DNA of 64,000 nt, from contig RYFE02000015.1 of the NCBI GenBank assembly GCA_004138175.2, positions 62,001-126,000 of the forward strand. The letters are read 5' to 3'. Under the pieces are notes generated by a model. It was not told the origin of the DNA. It did not search any database and worked only from the letters and a program-made list of their open reading frames with translations. Both the position numbers and the translations under genes were made by a program. This document shows, piece by piece, positions 1 through 8,726 of this stretch. Numbering within the stretch: the first letter of the stretch is position 1; every line of letters starts with the position of its first letter. This DNA is from Chloroflexales bacterium ZM16-3. Lineage in GTDB: Bacteria > Chloroflexota > Chloroflexia > Chloroflexales > Chloroflexaceae.

Positions 1-3
1 GCC

Positions 4-1467
4 GTGACATCGGGCGGTCTGCGCGGTTGGTTTGCCGCTCTCTCACCGCGTGATCGGGCGATCTACCTCGGCCTGCTGGCGCTTCTGGTCTTCATTGTCG
101 GGATCTATATGGTCGCCGGCATGAATCTCCTGCGCGATAATGGCTTTATGGGTGGTAGCCCGGGAGATCCTGGTTCGCCTGTTGCAACGACGAGCACAAG
201 TCGTCCCTTGGGCGATCTTGCCACGAGTACCCCGACGCTGACCGACACTAGCGTGCCGCCGACGCTGACCGACACCAGCGTGCCGCCGACGCTGACCGAC
301 ACCAGCGTGCCGCCGACGCTGACCGACACCAGCGTGCCGCCGCCCCCGCCGACCCTGACCGATACCAGCGTGCCGCCGCCCCCGCCGACCCTGACGAACA
401 CTGCGTCCCCGCTGGCACCAATCGAGACTGAGACTCCGACGATTGAGCCGACGATTGAGCCGACGATTGAGCCGACCGCCGAGCCAACGACCGCCGAGCC
501 GACGACCGCCGAGCCGACCGCCGCCGAGCCGACCGCCGAGCCGACGATTGAGTCGACCGCCGAGCCGCCACCAGGGACACCGACCCAGGTTCCAGAGCCA
601 GCCAGGACTCCAGATCCACAGCCGCCGCCAGAAGGGCAACAAACCCAGCAGCGGCTCACCCTTTACTTCACCGATGCGACCGACACACTCTTTGTGTCGG
701 TCGCTCGACTATCGACGGTCGTAGATAAGCAGGTAGCACTAGCTACGATCAACGATCTGATCGCAGGGCCGCAGCAGAGCGGCCTGAAGCGACTTATCCC
801 CCCCGACGCACGCCTGATCACGGTGCGCCGCGATGGTGGCCGCTTGATCGCCAACTTCGACCGCCGCCCAGCATGGCCCGGCGACGACCGAGGGCTGTAT
901 GTGATCGCCCTCAGCCTGACCGAGCTGTCGGGGGTTCACGAGGTGCAGATCCAGGTGAATAGCACGGACATCGGGGTCGGCGGAGGCAGCGGCCCGATCG
1001 CGCGCAGGACGCTCAACCCCGACAATCCCTCGGGCCTGAGCGAGCGCTTCGATAGCGGCACCCGATTCCTGCCGCTCTACTTCCTTAGCAACGGGCTCTG
1101 GGTGCGCATCACCCGGCTCATCCCCCGCACCGACAATGTGGCCATGGCGACCCTCAACGCACTGCTGGATGGGCCAGGCAGCTATGGCGACCGGATCTAT
1201 AGCGCCATCCCTTCGGGCACTCAGGCCCGAGGGCTGAATGGCGACGGACAGCGCGTGGTAGTCGATCTGACACAGCCCTTCCTGTCCGCCTTCAACAAGC
1301 AGGCCGCCGTCGATGCGATCGTCTACAGCCTGACTGAGCTGCGCGACTCGTCCGGCGCCCGGCTCTACACGCGGGTTGAGTTTCTGGTGGAAGGGCGCAA
1401 GCTCTCAGATTACTGGGGGGCGACATTCGACAGGCAGTTCACGCGGAAGGCGCTTAACCCAGAGTAG
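4..1467 (+). CDS. Membrane-anchored protein with two GerMN domains
   Basis: The protein has 487 residues from a GTG start at the window edge, so an upstream start cannot be excluded. A basic N-terminus and one membrane segment (about residues 20-41) are followed by a long Thr/Pro/Glu-rich linker (about 60-215) made of short repeats such as TLTDTSVPP and TIEP. Two copies of a GerMN-like domain follow; each contains a stretch of the type LYF...V.R followed by ATLNALLDGP or ATINDLIAGP. GerMN domains occur in spore-germination GerM and in envelope proteins of Chloroflexota and Actinobacteria, often near peptidoglycan factors. I infer an extracytoplasmic cell-wall-associated role with the linker spanning the wall. 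No catalytic motif is seen and the function is unknown. Confidence 0.75.
   Translation: MTSGGLRGWFAALSPRDRAIYLGLLALLVFIVGIYMVAGMNLLRDNGFMGGSPGDPGSPVATTSTSRPLGDLATSTPTLTDTSVPPTLTDTSVPPTLTDTSVPPTLTDTSVPPPPPTLTDTSVPPPPPTLTNTASPLAPIETETPTIEPTIEPTIEPTAEPTTAEPTTAEPTAAEPTAEPTIESTAEPPPGTPTQVPEPARTPDPQPPPEGQQTQQRLTLYFTDATDTLFVSVARLSTVVDKQVALATINDLIAGPQQSGLKRLIPPDARLITVRRDGGRLIANFDRRPAWPGDDRGLYVIALSLTELSGVHEVQIQVNSTDIGVGGGSGPIARRTLNPDNPSGLSERFDSGTRFLPLYFLSNGLWVRITRLIPRTDNVAMATLNALLDGPGSYGDRIYSAIPSGTQARGLNGDGQRVVVDLTQPFLSAFNKQAAVDAIVYSLTELRDSSGARLYTRVEFLVEGRKLSDYWGATFDRQFTRKALNPE
231..560 (+). repeat. Coding tandem repeats in the GerMN protein linker
   Basis: A 27-bp unit encoding TLTDTSVPP is repeated about five times, with some units extended by extra prolines. 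Shorter units encoding TIEP and TAEPT follow to about 560. The early copies are nearly identical at DNA level, so the array is probably prone to copy-number change. The antisense frames stay open here only because of the repeat composition. Confidence 0.85.
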
Positions 1468-1689
1468 AGGGACAGGACATCTCGGTCAATTGCTACATTG
1501 GGCGGATGAAGAACAAGCTGTAGACCTGTTCGTGGGTGCGAGGCGATTCCGATCCCTTGCGAGATAACGCCGTTGCCAGTGGTACAATAGGCATAGCATC
1601 GACCTGTCGAAAAACGGTCATAGGGATCTAGGCGCGCCGAGATGCGCGGCCTATCCCCTGTAGCCTGTGCCCTGACCTAAGGAGACACG

Positions 1690-3615
1690 ATGGTACCGAA
1701 GCACGCCCGGATGGCGTGGCGCACCCGGCTGCTTGAGGCAAGCCGCCTAGTGCTGGGAGCCTTTCAGCGGATCGTGCCAGGCGATTCGAGCCGCATGCTG
1801 ATCCTGACCCTTGTGGCAGGCGCGCTCTGCGGACTGGCCGCCGTCGCCTTCCACTTCGCGATCCAGATCTCCGAGGGACTCTTCATCCGCCGCGCCCTCG
1901 ACGCCGCCGCGCCCTACTGGATCTTCTGGACGCTCGTCACCCCCACCGTCGGTGGCCTGGTCTCCGGCGCGCTCCTGGCCTATGTGGTGCCCGACGCCCG
2001 CGGCAGCGGCATCCCACAGGTCAAGGTAGCCTATGTGGTGAAGGGCGGACAGGTGCCCTTCCGCACCGCCGTCGGCAAGTTCCTGATCGGCGCCATCCAG
2101 ATCGGCACCGGCTCATCGCTCGGCCGCGAGGGGCCGACGGTGCAGGTCTGCGCGGGCGTCACCAGCACCCTCGGTCGGATGATGGCGCTCTCGCGACAGA
2201 ACCAGCGCCGCCTGCTGCCCGTCGGGGCCGCCGCCGGCATCGCCGCCGCCTTCAACGCGCCGATCGCCGCCGTCACCTTCGTGATCGAGGAGATCCTGGG
2301 CGACCTCGACCAGTCGGTGCTCTCGGGCATCATCGTGGCCGCCGCCGTGGCCGCCGTGATCGAGCGGGCCGCCCTCGGCGCCGACCCCGAGTTCGTCATC
2401 CCCTCGGGCTTCTCCTTCAACCACATCGAGACGGTGCTGTTCTACGGGTTGCTTGGCGTGCTGGCGGCCGGGGTCTCCATCCTCTTCTCCGACTCGCTGC
2501 TCTCGCTGCGGCGCTTCTTCCAGCGCCTGAAGGCGGTGCCGCTCTGGGTGCGCCCGGCGATTGGCGGCTTTGTCACCGGCGCCCTGGCGATTGTGGCAAT
2601 CCTCATCTTTGGTGAGCGCGGCATCACCGGTGCCGGCTACGACACCCTCACCAAGGCGCTGAACGGCAACCTCACCACACAGGTGCTCCTGGCTATGTGC
2701 GGCCTAAAGCTACTCGCGACCGTCTTCTCCTACAGCAGCGGCGGGGCCGGCGGCATCTTCGCCCCGGCCCTCTTCATTGGCGGCATGCTCGGCGGCGTGG
2801 TCGGCCAGATCGACGTGGCGATCTTCCACCACGCGCCCAGCGAGGTAGGCGCCTTCGCCCTGGTCGGCATGGGCGCGGTCTTCGCCGGGATCATCCGCGC
2901 ACCGATCACCTCGGTGCTGATCATCTTCGAGCTGACTGGCGGCTACAGCATGATCCTGCCGCTCATGATCGCCAATATGACGGCCTACGCCCTGGCCAGC
3001 CGCTGGCGACCGGTGCCGGTCTACGAGGCGCTGCTCGACCAGGACGGCATTCACCTGCCGCACCGCCAGGGGCCGGTGGCCCACGCACTAGAGAGCCTGC
3101 ACGCCAGCGACGCCATGACCGGCGAGCCGATCACGCTCTCAGCCAACAGCACCCTTCGCGCCGCCATTAAGCGGGCCGTCCAGTATGGCTTCACGGCGTA
3201 CCCCGTGCTTGAGCCCGACGGGAGCTTCCTGGGCGTGATCAGCATCGCCCGCCTGCGCCGCTTCGAGGCATCCGCTGGCGGAGACTCGCAGGTGCGCTCG
3301 GCGCTCAATGTTCGGCCAGCGCTCTTCCCAGACACCCGGCTCGTCACCGCCCTGGTGCTCATGCAGCAGTCGGACACCCGCCAGCTGGCGGTGGTGAACC
3401 GCGAGACGCCCAGCAAGCTGCTGGGCATCGTGGCGATGAGCGACATCCTGCGCGCCCAGTCGCGGGCGACCCTGGCGCTGACCAACAGCGACGCCGAGGC
3501 CACTGCCTCACTAAGCGAGGTGCGCGAGATGCTTAACCAGTACACCAGCAACGAGGCCGCCGCCGCTGATATGCGCCGAAAGCCGCCCGCGCCGACACGC
3601 CCGCCCGAGGCGTGA
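1690..3615 (+). CDS. ClC-family chloride channel or transporter with CBS domains
   Basis: The 641-residue protein has the ClC signature loops GSGIPQ (residues 105-110), GREGP (145-149, with the gating glutamate at about 147) and GGAGGIFAPALFIGG, which form the anion pathway. About ten hydrophobic segments fill residues 35-455. Two CBS domains follow at about 475-590 and probably sense nucleotides. Retention of the gating Glu leaves both an H+/Cl- exchanger and a gated channel possible. The start has a good ribosome-binding site, GGAG, five bases before ATG. The gene stands alone between the GerMN gene and a VTT membrane protein. A long palindrome follows the stop codon and probably ends transcription. 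Confidence 0.93.
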   Translation: MVPKHARMAWRTRLLEASRLVLGAFQRIVPGDSSRMLILTLVAGALCGLAAVAFHFAIQISEGLFIRRALDAAAPYWIFWTLVTPTVGGLVSGALLAYVVPDARGSGIPQVKVAYVVKGGQVPFRTAVGKFLIGAIQIGTGSSLGREGPTVQVCAGVTSTLGRMMALSRQNQRRLLPVGAAAGIAAAFNAPIAAVTFVIEEILGDLDQSVLSGIIVAAAVAAVIERAALGADPEFVIPSGFSFNHIETVLFYGLLGVLAAGVSILFSDSLLSLRRFFQRLKAVPLWVRPAIGGFVTGALAIVAILIFGERGITGAGYDTLTKALNGNLTTQVLLAMCGLKLLATVFSYSSGGAGGIFAPALFIGGMLGGVVGQIDVAIFHHAPSEVGAFALVGMGAVFAGIIRAPITSVLIIFELTGGYSMILPLMIANMTAYALASRWRPVPVYEALLDQDGIHLPHRQGPVAHALESLHASDAMTGEPITLSANSTLRAAIKRAVQYGFTAYPVLEPDGSFLGVISIARLRRFEASAGGDSQVRSALNVRPALFPDTRLVTALVLMQQSDTRQLAVVNRETPSKLLGIVAMSDILRAQSRATLALTNSDAEATASLSEVREMLNQYTSNEAAAADMRRKPPAPTRPPEA

Positions 3616-3621
3616 CATTCT

Positions 3622-3670
3622 CATATGACGCCATACGAGCCAGCCTAGCTGGCTCGTATGGCGTCATATG
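3622..3670. terminator. Perfect 22-bp palindrome, probable terminator
   Basis: Two perfect 22-base arms beginning CATATGACGCC enclose a 5-base loop just after the ClC stop codon. There is no T-run, so this is not a textbook intrinsic terminator. It belongs to a class of unrelated long perfect palindromes found after several genes in this window. Confidence 0.6.
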
Positions 3671-3689
3671 GTATAGACCGGAGGTTCTC

Positions 3690-4229
3690 TTGGAGGAGCG
3701 TCCCCAGCGTAGCTGGCTGCGGCTGATCCTGATCGGCGTGGCGCTAACGGCGGCCAACCTGGCGATCTACGCACTGCTGCCGCCCGCGCTGCTGGAGCGG
3801 CTGGGCGGCCTCGGCTACGTGGGCGCCTTCGCCTCGGCGGCGATGGCCAACGCCACGGTGCTCGTGCCGGTGCCCTACTACCCGCTGCTCATCCGCCTCG
3901 GGCAGACCTTCGACCCCTACGGGGTGACGGTGGCCGCCGCCGCCGGCTCGGTGATCGGCGAGCTGGTGGCCTACTACGTGGGGCGCGCAGGCACCGCCAC
4001 GATCGCACGGACGCGCTTCTACGAGTGGGCGCACCGCCAGCTGAGCCACCCCTGGCGCGCGCCCCTGCTGCTCTTCGCCCTCTCGGCCCCGCCCAACCCC
4101 TTCTTCGATGTGGCCGGGCTGCTCGCCGGTGCCGTCGGCGTGCCCCTCTGGATCTACGTGATCGCTACCTTCCTCGGCAGGATCATCCGTATGGGCACGG
4201 TGATCCTGATCGGGTACGGGCTGCGGTAG
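3690..4229 (+). CDS. VTT-domain (SNARE-associated/DedA-like) membrane protein
   Basis: I chose a TTG start at 3690 because GGAGG lies just upstream and because a longer reading would run through the preceding palindrome. The 179-residue product has hydrophobic segments near its N-terminus, centre and C-terminus, with a conserved central pattern FASAAMANATVLVPVPYYP and a later SAPPNPFFDVAGLLAGA. This matches the VTT (SNARE-associated Golgi) family, whose bacterial members include DedA and YqaA and are linked to lipid flipping and membrane homeostasis. The substrate cannot be read from the sequence. The gene ends seven bases before the convergent tlyA stop. Confidence 0.8.
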   Translation: MEERPQRSWLRLILIGVALTAANLAIYALLPPALLERLGGLGYVGAFASAAMANATVLVPVPYYPLLIRLGQTFDPYGVTVAAAAGSVIGELVAYYVGRAGTATIARTRFYEWAHRQLSHPWRAPLLLFALSAPPNPFFDVAGLLAGAVGVPLWIYVIATFLGRIIRMGTVILIGYGLR

Positions 4230-4236
4230 GGGTGCC

Positions 4237-5064
4237 TTACCCGCAGAGGCTGCGGATCGCCGCCTCCACGTCGATCGGCTCGCCGCCGGACTGCAGCCAG
4301 GCAAGGAACTCCACGTTGCCCGCCGGGCCGAGCAGCGGCGAGCGGGTCAGCCCCTTCGGCGTTAGCCCGAGCGCCGCCGCCGCAGCCAGAGCCTCGCGCA
4401 GCACCGCCCGGTGAACCGCCGGGTCGCGCACGACCCCGCCCTTGCCCACCTGCCCCGGCCCGGCCTCGAACTGCGGCTTGATCAGCGGCACCACCCATGC
4501 GTCAGGGGTGACAAGGCGGCGCACCGCCGGCAGCACCAGCTTCAGCGAGATGAAGGACACATCGATCACTGCGCAGGCAGGAGTCAGGGGTCGGGAGTCG
4601 GGAGTCGGTGACGCTGCACCGACTCCCGACTCCTGACTCCCGACCCCTGGAAGCGACTCAAGGTGCCGGATGTTCGTCCGCTCCATCACCACCACGCGCC
4701 GGTCCTCGCGCAGGCGGTAGTCGAGGATGCCGTAGCCCACATCCACCGCGTAGACAAGGGCCGCGCCGCGCTGGAGTAGCACATCGGTAAATCCGCCGGT
4801 GGAGGCCCCGGCGTCGAGGGCGACCAGCCCCGCCGGGCTGAGGCCGAAGGCATCGAGGGCGTGGGCCAGCTTGTGGCCGCCCCGGCTGGCGTAGGGCAGC
4901 GCCGCCGTCACCTCCAGCGCAACCGCGTCATCCACCATGGTGCCAGCCTTGCCCGCCTGCTGGCCGTTCACCCGCACGCTCCCGGCGAGCAGCAGCGCCT
5001 GGGCCTTGCTGCGCGTCTCCGCCAGGCCACGGGTGACTATCAGTTGGTCAAGACGCACTTTCAT
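4237..5064 (-). CDS. tlyA: TlyA-family rRNA 2'-O-methyltransferase
   Basis: An N-terminal S4 RNA-binding domain ([18 protein letters not shown], then [16 protein letters not shown]) is followed by an FtsJ-like SAM-binding fold with [19 protein letters not shown] and the conserved [14 protein letters not shown]. TlyA enzymes 2'-O-methylate 16S and 23S rRNA cytidines and also affect susceptibility to capreomycin. I start at the Met before KVRLDQL (5064); upstream codons lie in an AATGCTG repeat. Residues of about 139-162 are a low-complexity insert (ESGVG and PTPDSR motifs) encoded by inverted heptanucleotide repeats. It sits in the loop before DVSFISL, so the enzyme is probably still active. 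Confidence 0.92.
   Translation of the reverse strand: MKVRLDQLIVTRGLAETRSKAQALLLAGSVRVNGQQAGKAGTMVDDAVALEVTAALPYASRGGHKLAHALDAFGLSPAGLVALDAGASTGGFTDVLLQRGAALVYAVDVGYGILDYRLREDRRVVVMERTNIRHLESLPGVGSQESGVGAASPTPDSRPLTPACAVIDVSFISLKLVLPAVRRLVTPDAWVVPLIKPQFEAGPGQVGKGGVVRDPAVHRAVLREALAAAAALGLTPKGLTRSPLLGPAGNVEFLAWLQSGGEPIDVEAAIRSLCG
4579..4650. repeat. Inverted heptanucleotide (GGGAGTC) repeat inside tlyA
   Basis: Tandem GGGAGTC-type units on one strand are followed, after a short spacer, by their complement (GACTCCC units), so the DNA can form a hairpin. The block is translated in frame within tlyA. Related blocks lie in bchZ and topA. Confidence 0.85.
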
Positions 5065-5071
5065 ACTGTTG

Positions 5072-5115
5072 AATGCTGAATGCTGAATGGCTTCGCACAT
5101 TCAACATTCAGCATT
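5072..5115. repeat. Inverted AATGCTG heptamer repeat upstream of tlyA
   Basis: The arms at 5072-5089 and 5098-5115 match at 17 of 18 positions and are built from tandem AATGCTG units. The repeat fills the gap between tlyA and the next gene and occupies the tlyA leader. Confidence 0.75.
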
Positions 5116-5117
5116 AA

Positions 5118-5453
5118 TCATTCGCGCGCCAGCCGCGCGATCTCGGCCTCCAGATCAGCGACCATCGTGACGAGCCATGGCGGCGGCGGGTTGTAGGGGT
5201 CGTTCAGCTTGACCCGCAGGCGGCGCAGCTCGCGGCGGCGGCCGGCCAGCTCGGCGGCCCGCGCGTCTGACAGGTCGGGCTCAGGCTCGACCGGCGGGTC
5301 GGGCTGCGCCGCTAGGTATTCCTCCAGCAGGCCGGTGAGCAGCGCGTCCAGGTTCTGCTCGGCCAGGCGCAGCAGCCCGTCCAGCTTGGCGCGCTGCACG
5401 TCTGTCAGGTAGACCCGCGTCGGGATGGTGAAGTAGCCTTCGTCCATATCCAT
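5118..5453 (-). CDS. Small conserved-looking helical protein, possible RHH-type N-terminus
   Basis: This 111-residue product is not assigned to a family. Residues of about 5-50 (YFTIPTRVYLTDVQ, then a long amphipathic helix pair ending LLEEYLAAQ) resemble a ribbon-helix-helix DNA-binding fold: a short beta strand and two helices. An acidic Pro-rich linker and a charged helical tail follow, the latter likely a coiled coil. The gene lies on the same strand as glyS and tlyA, downstream of a strong hairpin that follows glyS, so it may be transcribed separately. The second Met (5447) is an equally good start. The RHH assignment is inference only. Confidence 0.6.
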   Translation of the reverse strand: MDMDEGYFTIPTRVYLTDVQRAKLDGLLRLAEQNLDALLTGLLEEYLAAQPDPPVEPEPDLSDARAAELAGRRRELRRLRVKLNDPYNPPPPWLVTMVADLEAEIARLARE

Positions 5454-5459
5454 ACCTGT

Positions 5460-5499
5460 GGGGCCGTAGGGACGCAGCGCGCTGCGTCCTTACGGCCCC
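5460..5499. terminator. Hairpin after glyS
   Basis: Near-perfect 19-base arms (18 of 19 match; GGGGCCGTA start) lie directly after the glyS stop codon. They probably terminate glyS on the minus strand. There is no clear T-run. Confidence 0.6.
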
Positions 5500-5501
5500 G
5501 C

Positions 5502-7115
5502 CTACCGCACCTTCTCCCGGAAGTACGCCTGTAGCTCGGTGATCGGCACGCGCTCCTGCTGCATGGTGTCGCGGTCGCGCACGGTGACGGTGCCGGAGAG
5601 GGCGGCGTCCTTGCCCTGGCCGATCGTGTCAAAGTCCACGGTGATGCAGTAAGGCGTGCCGATCTCGTCCTGGCGGCGGTAGAGCTTGCCGATCGCCCCG
5701 GTGTCGTCGTAGACCGTGCGCATATTGCCCTCGGCCTGGAGCGTCTTGCGGATCTGGCGGGCGGTGGACACGATCTCGGGGGCGTTCCGCTTGAGCGGGA
5801 AGACCGCCACCTTGATCGGGGCCAGAGCCGGCTTGAGGTGCAGCACCGTGCGGTACGACTCGTCGAGGGCCGGGTCGGCCTGGCCGCGCAGCTTCTTGCC
5901 CAGCTCGATGCTGGATGCGCCGGGCATGTCGAGCAGGCCAGGGATCTGGGCCATGCCCGCCGCCAGATCCTTGCCGATCAGCTCGGCCCGCTCCAGCATC
6001 GCGTCGCGCTGCTCGGAGGGCAGCTTCTCGCTGCGGCCCACGCTCTTCACAAAGGCGGCCAGCGCGTCGGCCACGGCCTGTGTACGCTCGGGCGTCACCG
6101 GCTTGATCTGCTGCTCGTCGTATGCCTCAGTGAGCAGCGCCAGCACCCCGCGATCCACCCCGGCCGACGGCTCGATCACGAAGGGCACCAGGTGGCGCTT
6201 GCTCTCCGGGTCGAAGTAGGTCAGCTTCGCAGTGCTATCCTCGTTGCGGCCAACCTTGGCGCTCAGGCCCAGGCTATCTTGCTCCTTGGAGTGCGAGCCG
6301 AGGTCGTAGTCGCTGCGTGAGGCGATCCCCTCCAGCTCCTCAAAGCCGATTGGGAAGCGGTACATCAGGTCGTAGGTGGCCTTCGAGTAGTGGGCCAGGT
6401 CGGCCTTGGGCACCGTGTAGACCTGTAGGTTATCGCTGCTCAGGCCGACGCTGCGCCACCAGGCCAGGCGGTCGTCCAGCCATCGCTGGTGCCACGCATC
6501 CTCGGTGCCGGGCATAACGAAGAACTCGATCTCCATCTGCTCGAACTCGCGCACGCGGAAGATGAAGTTGCGCGGGTTGATCTCGTTGCGGAATGCCTTG
6601 CCGATCTGGGCGATCCCGAAGGGCAGCTTGCGCGACGTGGTGGCCAGCACATTGGCGAAGTTCACAAAGATGCCTTGGGCCGTCTCGGGGCGCAGGTAGG
6701 CGAAGGAGGTGTCGTCAGCCACGGGGCCAACCTGGGTCTTGAACATCATGTTGAAGGGCCGGGGCTCGGTCAGATCCTTCGACCCGCAGTTGGGGCATGT
6801 GTCCTTGATATGGTCGGCCCGCCAGCGGCTGCGGCAGCTCCGACAGTCGACCAGCGGATCGGTGAAGGTCTCCTCGTGGCCGGAGTACTTCCAGGTGAGG
6901 CGGTTCATCAGGATGGCCGCGTCGAGGCCCTCCATATCATCGCGCTCGTAGACGTTGGCCCGCCACCAGGCGGCCTTGAGGTTATTCTTCAGCTCGACCC
7001 CGAGCGGCCCGAAGTCGTAGGTGCCCTGGAGCCCGCCGTAGATATCGCTGCCAGGGAAGATAAAGCCCCTACGTTTGCAGAGCGAGACAAGCTGATCCAT
7101 TGTGACGGCTGGCAT
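5502..7115 (-). CDS. glyS: Glycyl-tRNA synthetase, single-chain (alpha2) class II type
   Basis: The enzyme charges tRNA-Gly. The 537-residue chain opens with the family signature [23 protein letters not shown] and has a zinc-binding insert ([21 protein letters not shown]). The class II motifs are [13 protein letters not shown] (motif 2 region) and a C-terminal anticodon-binding domain starting near [10 protein letters not shown]. Length and motifs fit the eukaryote/Gram-positive-like homodimer. I use ATG at 7115, preceded by GAGGAG at good spacing, rather than the GTG two codons upstream. A glycine-type T-box leader lies directly upstream, so expression should rise when uncharged tRNA-Gly accumulates. 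Confidence 0.96.
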   Translation of the reverse strand: MPAVTMDQLVSLCKRRGFIFPGSDIYGGLQGTYDFGPLGVELKNNLKAAWWRANVYERDDMEGLDAAILMNRLTWKYSGHEETFTDPLVDCRSCRSRWRADHIKDTCPNCGSKDLTEPRPFNMMFKTQVGPVADDTSFAYLRPETAQGIFVNFANVLATTSRKLPFGIAQIGKAFRNEINPRNFIFRVREFEQMEIEFFVMPGTEDAWHQRWLDDRLAWWRSVGLSSDNLQVYTVPKADLAHYSKATYDLMYRFPIGFEELEGIASRSDYDLGSHSKEQDSLGLSAKVGRNEDSTAKLTYFDPESKRHLVPFVIEPSAGVDRGVLALLTEAYDEQQIKPVTPERTQAVADALAAFVKSVGRSEKLPSEQRDAMLERAELIGKDLAAGMAQIPGLLDMPGASSIELGKKLRGQADPALDESYRTVLHLKPALAPIKVAVFPLKRNAPEIVSTARQIRKTLQAEGNMRTVYDDTGAIGKLYRRQDEIGTPYCITVDFDTIGQGKDAALSGTVTVRDRDTMQQERVPITELQAYFREKVR

Positions 7116-7137
7116 ACGCACTCCTCAGGTGATGCCT

Positions 7138-7392
7138 GGGAAAACAAAAAAACCCAGGCGAAGCGAGTTCGCCTGGGGACGCACCGGGCCACAGCCCAGA
7201 TGATGCGCGGTTCCACCCCAGTTAGCGGCACAACGACCGCTCACCTTCGTTCGGGCGCAGCAGCACGCCCAACATCAGCTCCCCGGCGCCCTTCCCTCAG
7301 CTCACGTCGCCGGGCTCACACCGCCCCCGGCTCGCTGTGGACGCTCCACGAGGTACTCCTCCGGATCATCGCTGGCAAGAGCATAGCACACC
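7138..7392 (-). promoter_or_regulatory. T-box riboswitch upstream of glyS
   Basis: Read on the minus strand, the region contains the T-box core GGGTGGAACCGCG (complement of 7212-7224), which binds the NCCA end of uncharged tRNA. Upstream is a stem-I-like region with GGAGGAGTACC and GC-rich helices containing GGC triplets that could be the glycine specifier. Downstream is an intrinsic terminator, CCCAGGCGAA...TTCGCCTGGG followed by seven T residues, about 20 bases before the glyS start. This is the transcriptional-attenuation form. The exact specifier needs a covariance model. Confidence 0.9.
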
Positions 7393-7404
7393 CCGGCGGG
7401 GGCG

Positions 7405-8343
7405 TCAATCGGCCTCACCCTCGGCCTCAACAAGCACATCAGCGTAGGCGCCGTTGCCCCGACCGTTGGCGGGGCGCTCGCGCGCGGCGGGCTGCTCGGG
7501 CATATGCGTATAGATCTGCGTGGTGGAGAGCGAGGCGTGGCCGAGGCGCTCCTGAACCTCGCGCAGCTCAGCGCCGCCGTCCAGCATATGGGCGGCGAAG
7601 GAGTGGCGCAGAGTATGGGGCGTCAGCTCGTGGAGGCCGACCTGGTCGGCGTAGCCCTTGAGGATGAGCCAGAAGCCCTGGCGGGTGAGCCGCTTGCCAC
7701 GATGGTTGAGGAAGAGCGCGTCGCTCTCCTCGTCGGCGCTGCGGGCGATCTGGGTACGGGCGGCGTCGAGGTACTCCTCAATCGCGGTGGCGGCGGTCGG
7801 TGTGAGCGGCAGCACCCGCTCGCGGCCCGCCTTACCCATGCAGCGCACCGTCCCCGCATTGAGCGAGACATCAGCCGCGCAGAGCGCCACCAGTTCGCTC
7901 ACCCGCATCCCGGTGGCGTAGAGCAGCTCCAGCATGGCCTTATCGCGCATACCCTCGGGGCTACTTGATCGCAGGGGCAGCTCCAGCAGCTCGTCCATCT
8001 GATGTTGGGAGATCGCCTTCGGCGGGTAGCGATCCACCTTCGGCGAGTCGATCTGGCTAGACGGGTCGCTCGCGATCAACTGCTGCGCCGCCAGGTAGCC
8101 AAAGAACGACTTCACGGCGGCGGTGCGCCGGGCCACCGTGCTGGCCGCGTAGCGCCGCTCGTGCAGAAAGAGCATAAAGGCCAACATATCATCGTGCGTG
8201 ACAGCGTGCCAGCCAGCGAGGCTGCGCTCCTGCAGGAACGTGCAGAGCTGTTCGATGTCGGTGCGATAGGCGGCGGTGGTGTTGTCCGACATACGTCGCT
8301 CACCCGCCATATACGCCAGAAACTGTTCTACGTGCTCATGCAT
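7405..8343 (-). CDS. xerD: Tyrosine recombinase XerD/XerC-like
   Basis: The 312-residue protein has an N-terminal SAM-like core-binding domain (residues of about 1-90, with LTxxT-type helices around TTAAYRTDIEQLCTFLQ) and a catalytic domain with the tyrosine-recombinase residues: Arg in ATGMRVSEL, a following Lys in the beta hairpin, His-x-x-Arg in TPHTLRHSFA, His in LGHASLSTTQIYTH, and the nucleophilic Tyr in that same segment. Xer recombinases resolve chromosome dimers at dif with FtsK. No dif-like site is visible nearby. The ATG at 8343 has GGTGGGA upstream; a GTG four codons earlier is possible. The C-terminal tail beyond the Tyr is longer than usual. XerC versus XerD cannot be decided here. 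Confidence 0.88.
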   Translation of the reverse strand: MHEHVEQFLAYMAGERRMSDNTTAAYRTDIEQLCTFLQERSLAGWHAVTHDDMLAFMLFLHERRYAASTVARRTAAVKSFFGYLAAQQLIASDPSSQIDSPKVDRYPPKAISQHQMDELLELPLRSSSPEGMRDKAMLELLYATGMRVSELVALCAADVSLNAGTVRCMGKAGRERVLPLTPTAATAIEEYLDAARTQIARSADEESDALFLNHRGKRLTRQGFWLILKGYADQVGLHELTPHTLRHSFAAHMLDGGAELREVQERLGHASLSTTQIYTHMPEQPAARERPANGRGNGAYADVLVEAEGEAD

Positions 8344-8726
8344 ATCGTATCCCACCAGCTGTTTGGCCCCACGACAGGGCGCTGTGGATGTTTAGGAGGT
8401 TTCGATCTCAGGGCGTGAGGTAGGGCGTATGGTACCGCAAAGGATGGGCAGTGTCAACCGCTCTAGGGCGGCTGGCAGGGTGATCAAGCCGGTCTGAATC
8501 ACACCTTCGGCAACAGGACGACCTCTATTGTAGCACTCAGCGCGCCAACTTAGGGAGGCTATTGGCACGATAAATAGGACTGTTGCAAAATCACGCGCCC
8601 GGCCCGTAAACGGGCGGGCTCTCATCTACGAAGGCCGCGCAGGCGGCCTTCGTCAAACAAGAGCCCGCGGTTTCAGCCGCCGGGCGACGCCGCACAGCGT
8701 GACTTTTACAGTATTGCGTATTGCCC
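8344..8726. other. Intergenic region with dispersed GC-rich repeat
   Basis: No convincing gene is seen in these roughly 380 bases. From about 8590 to 8705 there are nested hairpins (GCCCGTAAACGGGC; GAAGGCCGC...GCGGCCTTC) and a block GAGCCCGCGGTTTCAGCCGC. That block recurs with few changes at about 15090-15125 between hypB and hypD. It looks like a dispersed, possibly mobile, non-coding repeat. Confidence 0.6.

Noticed and set aside
43-659. Long antisense and alternate-frame ORFs over the repeat linker of the first gene
   Set aside because: They exist only because of the tandem-repeat composition; no start signals and the products are Arg/Gly/Val low-complexity.
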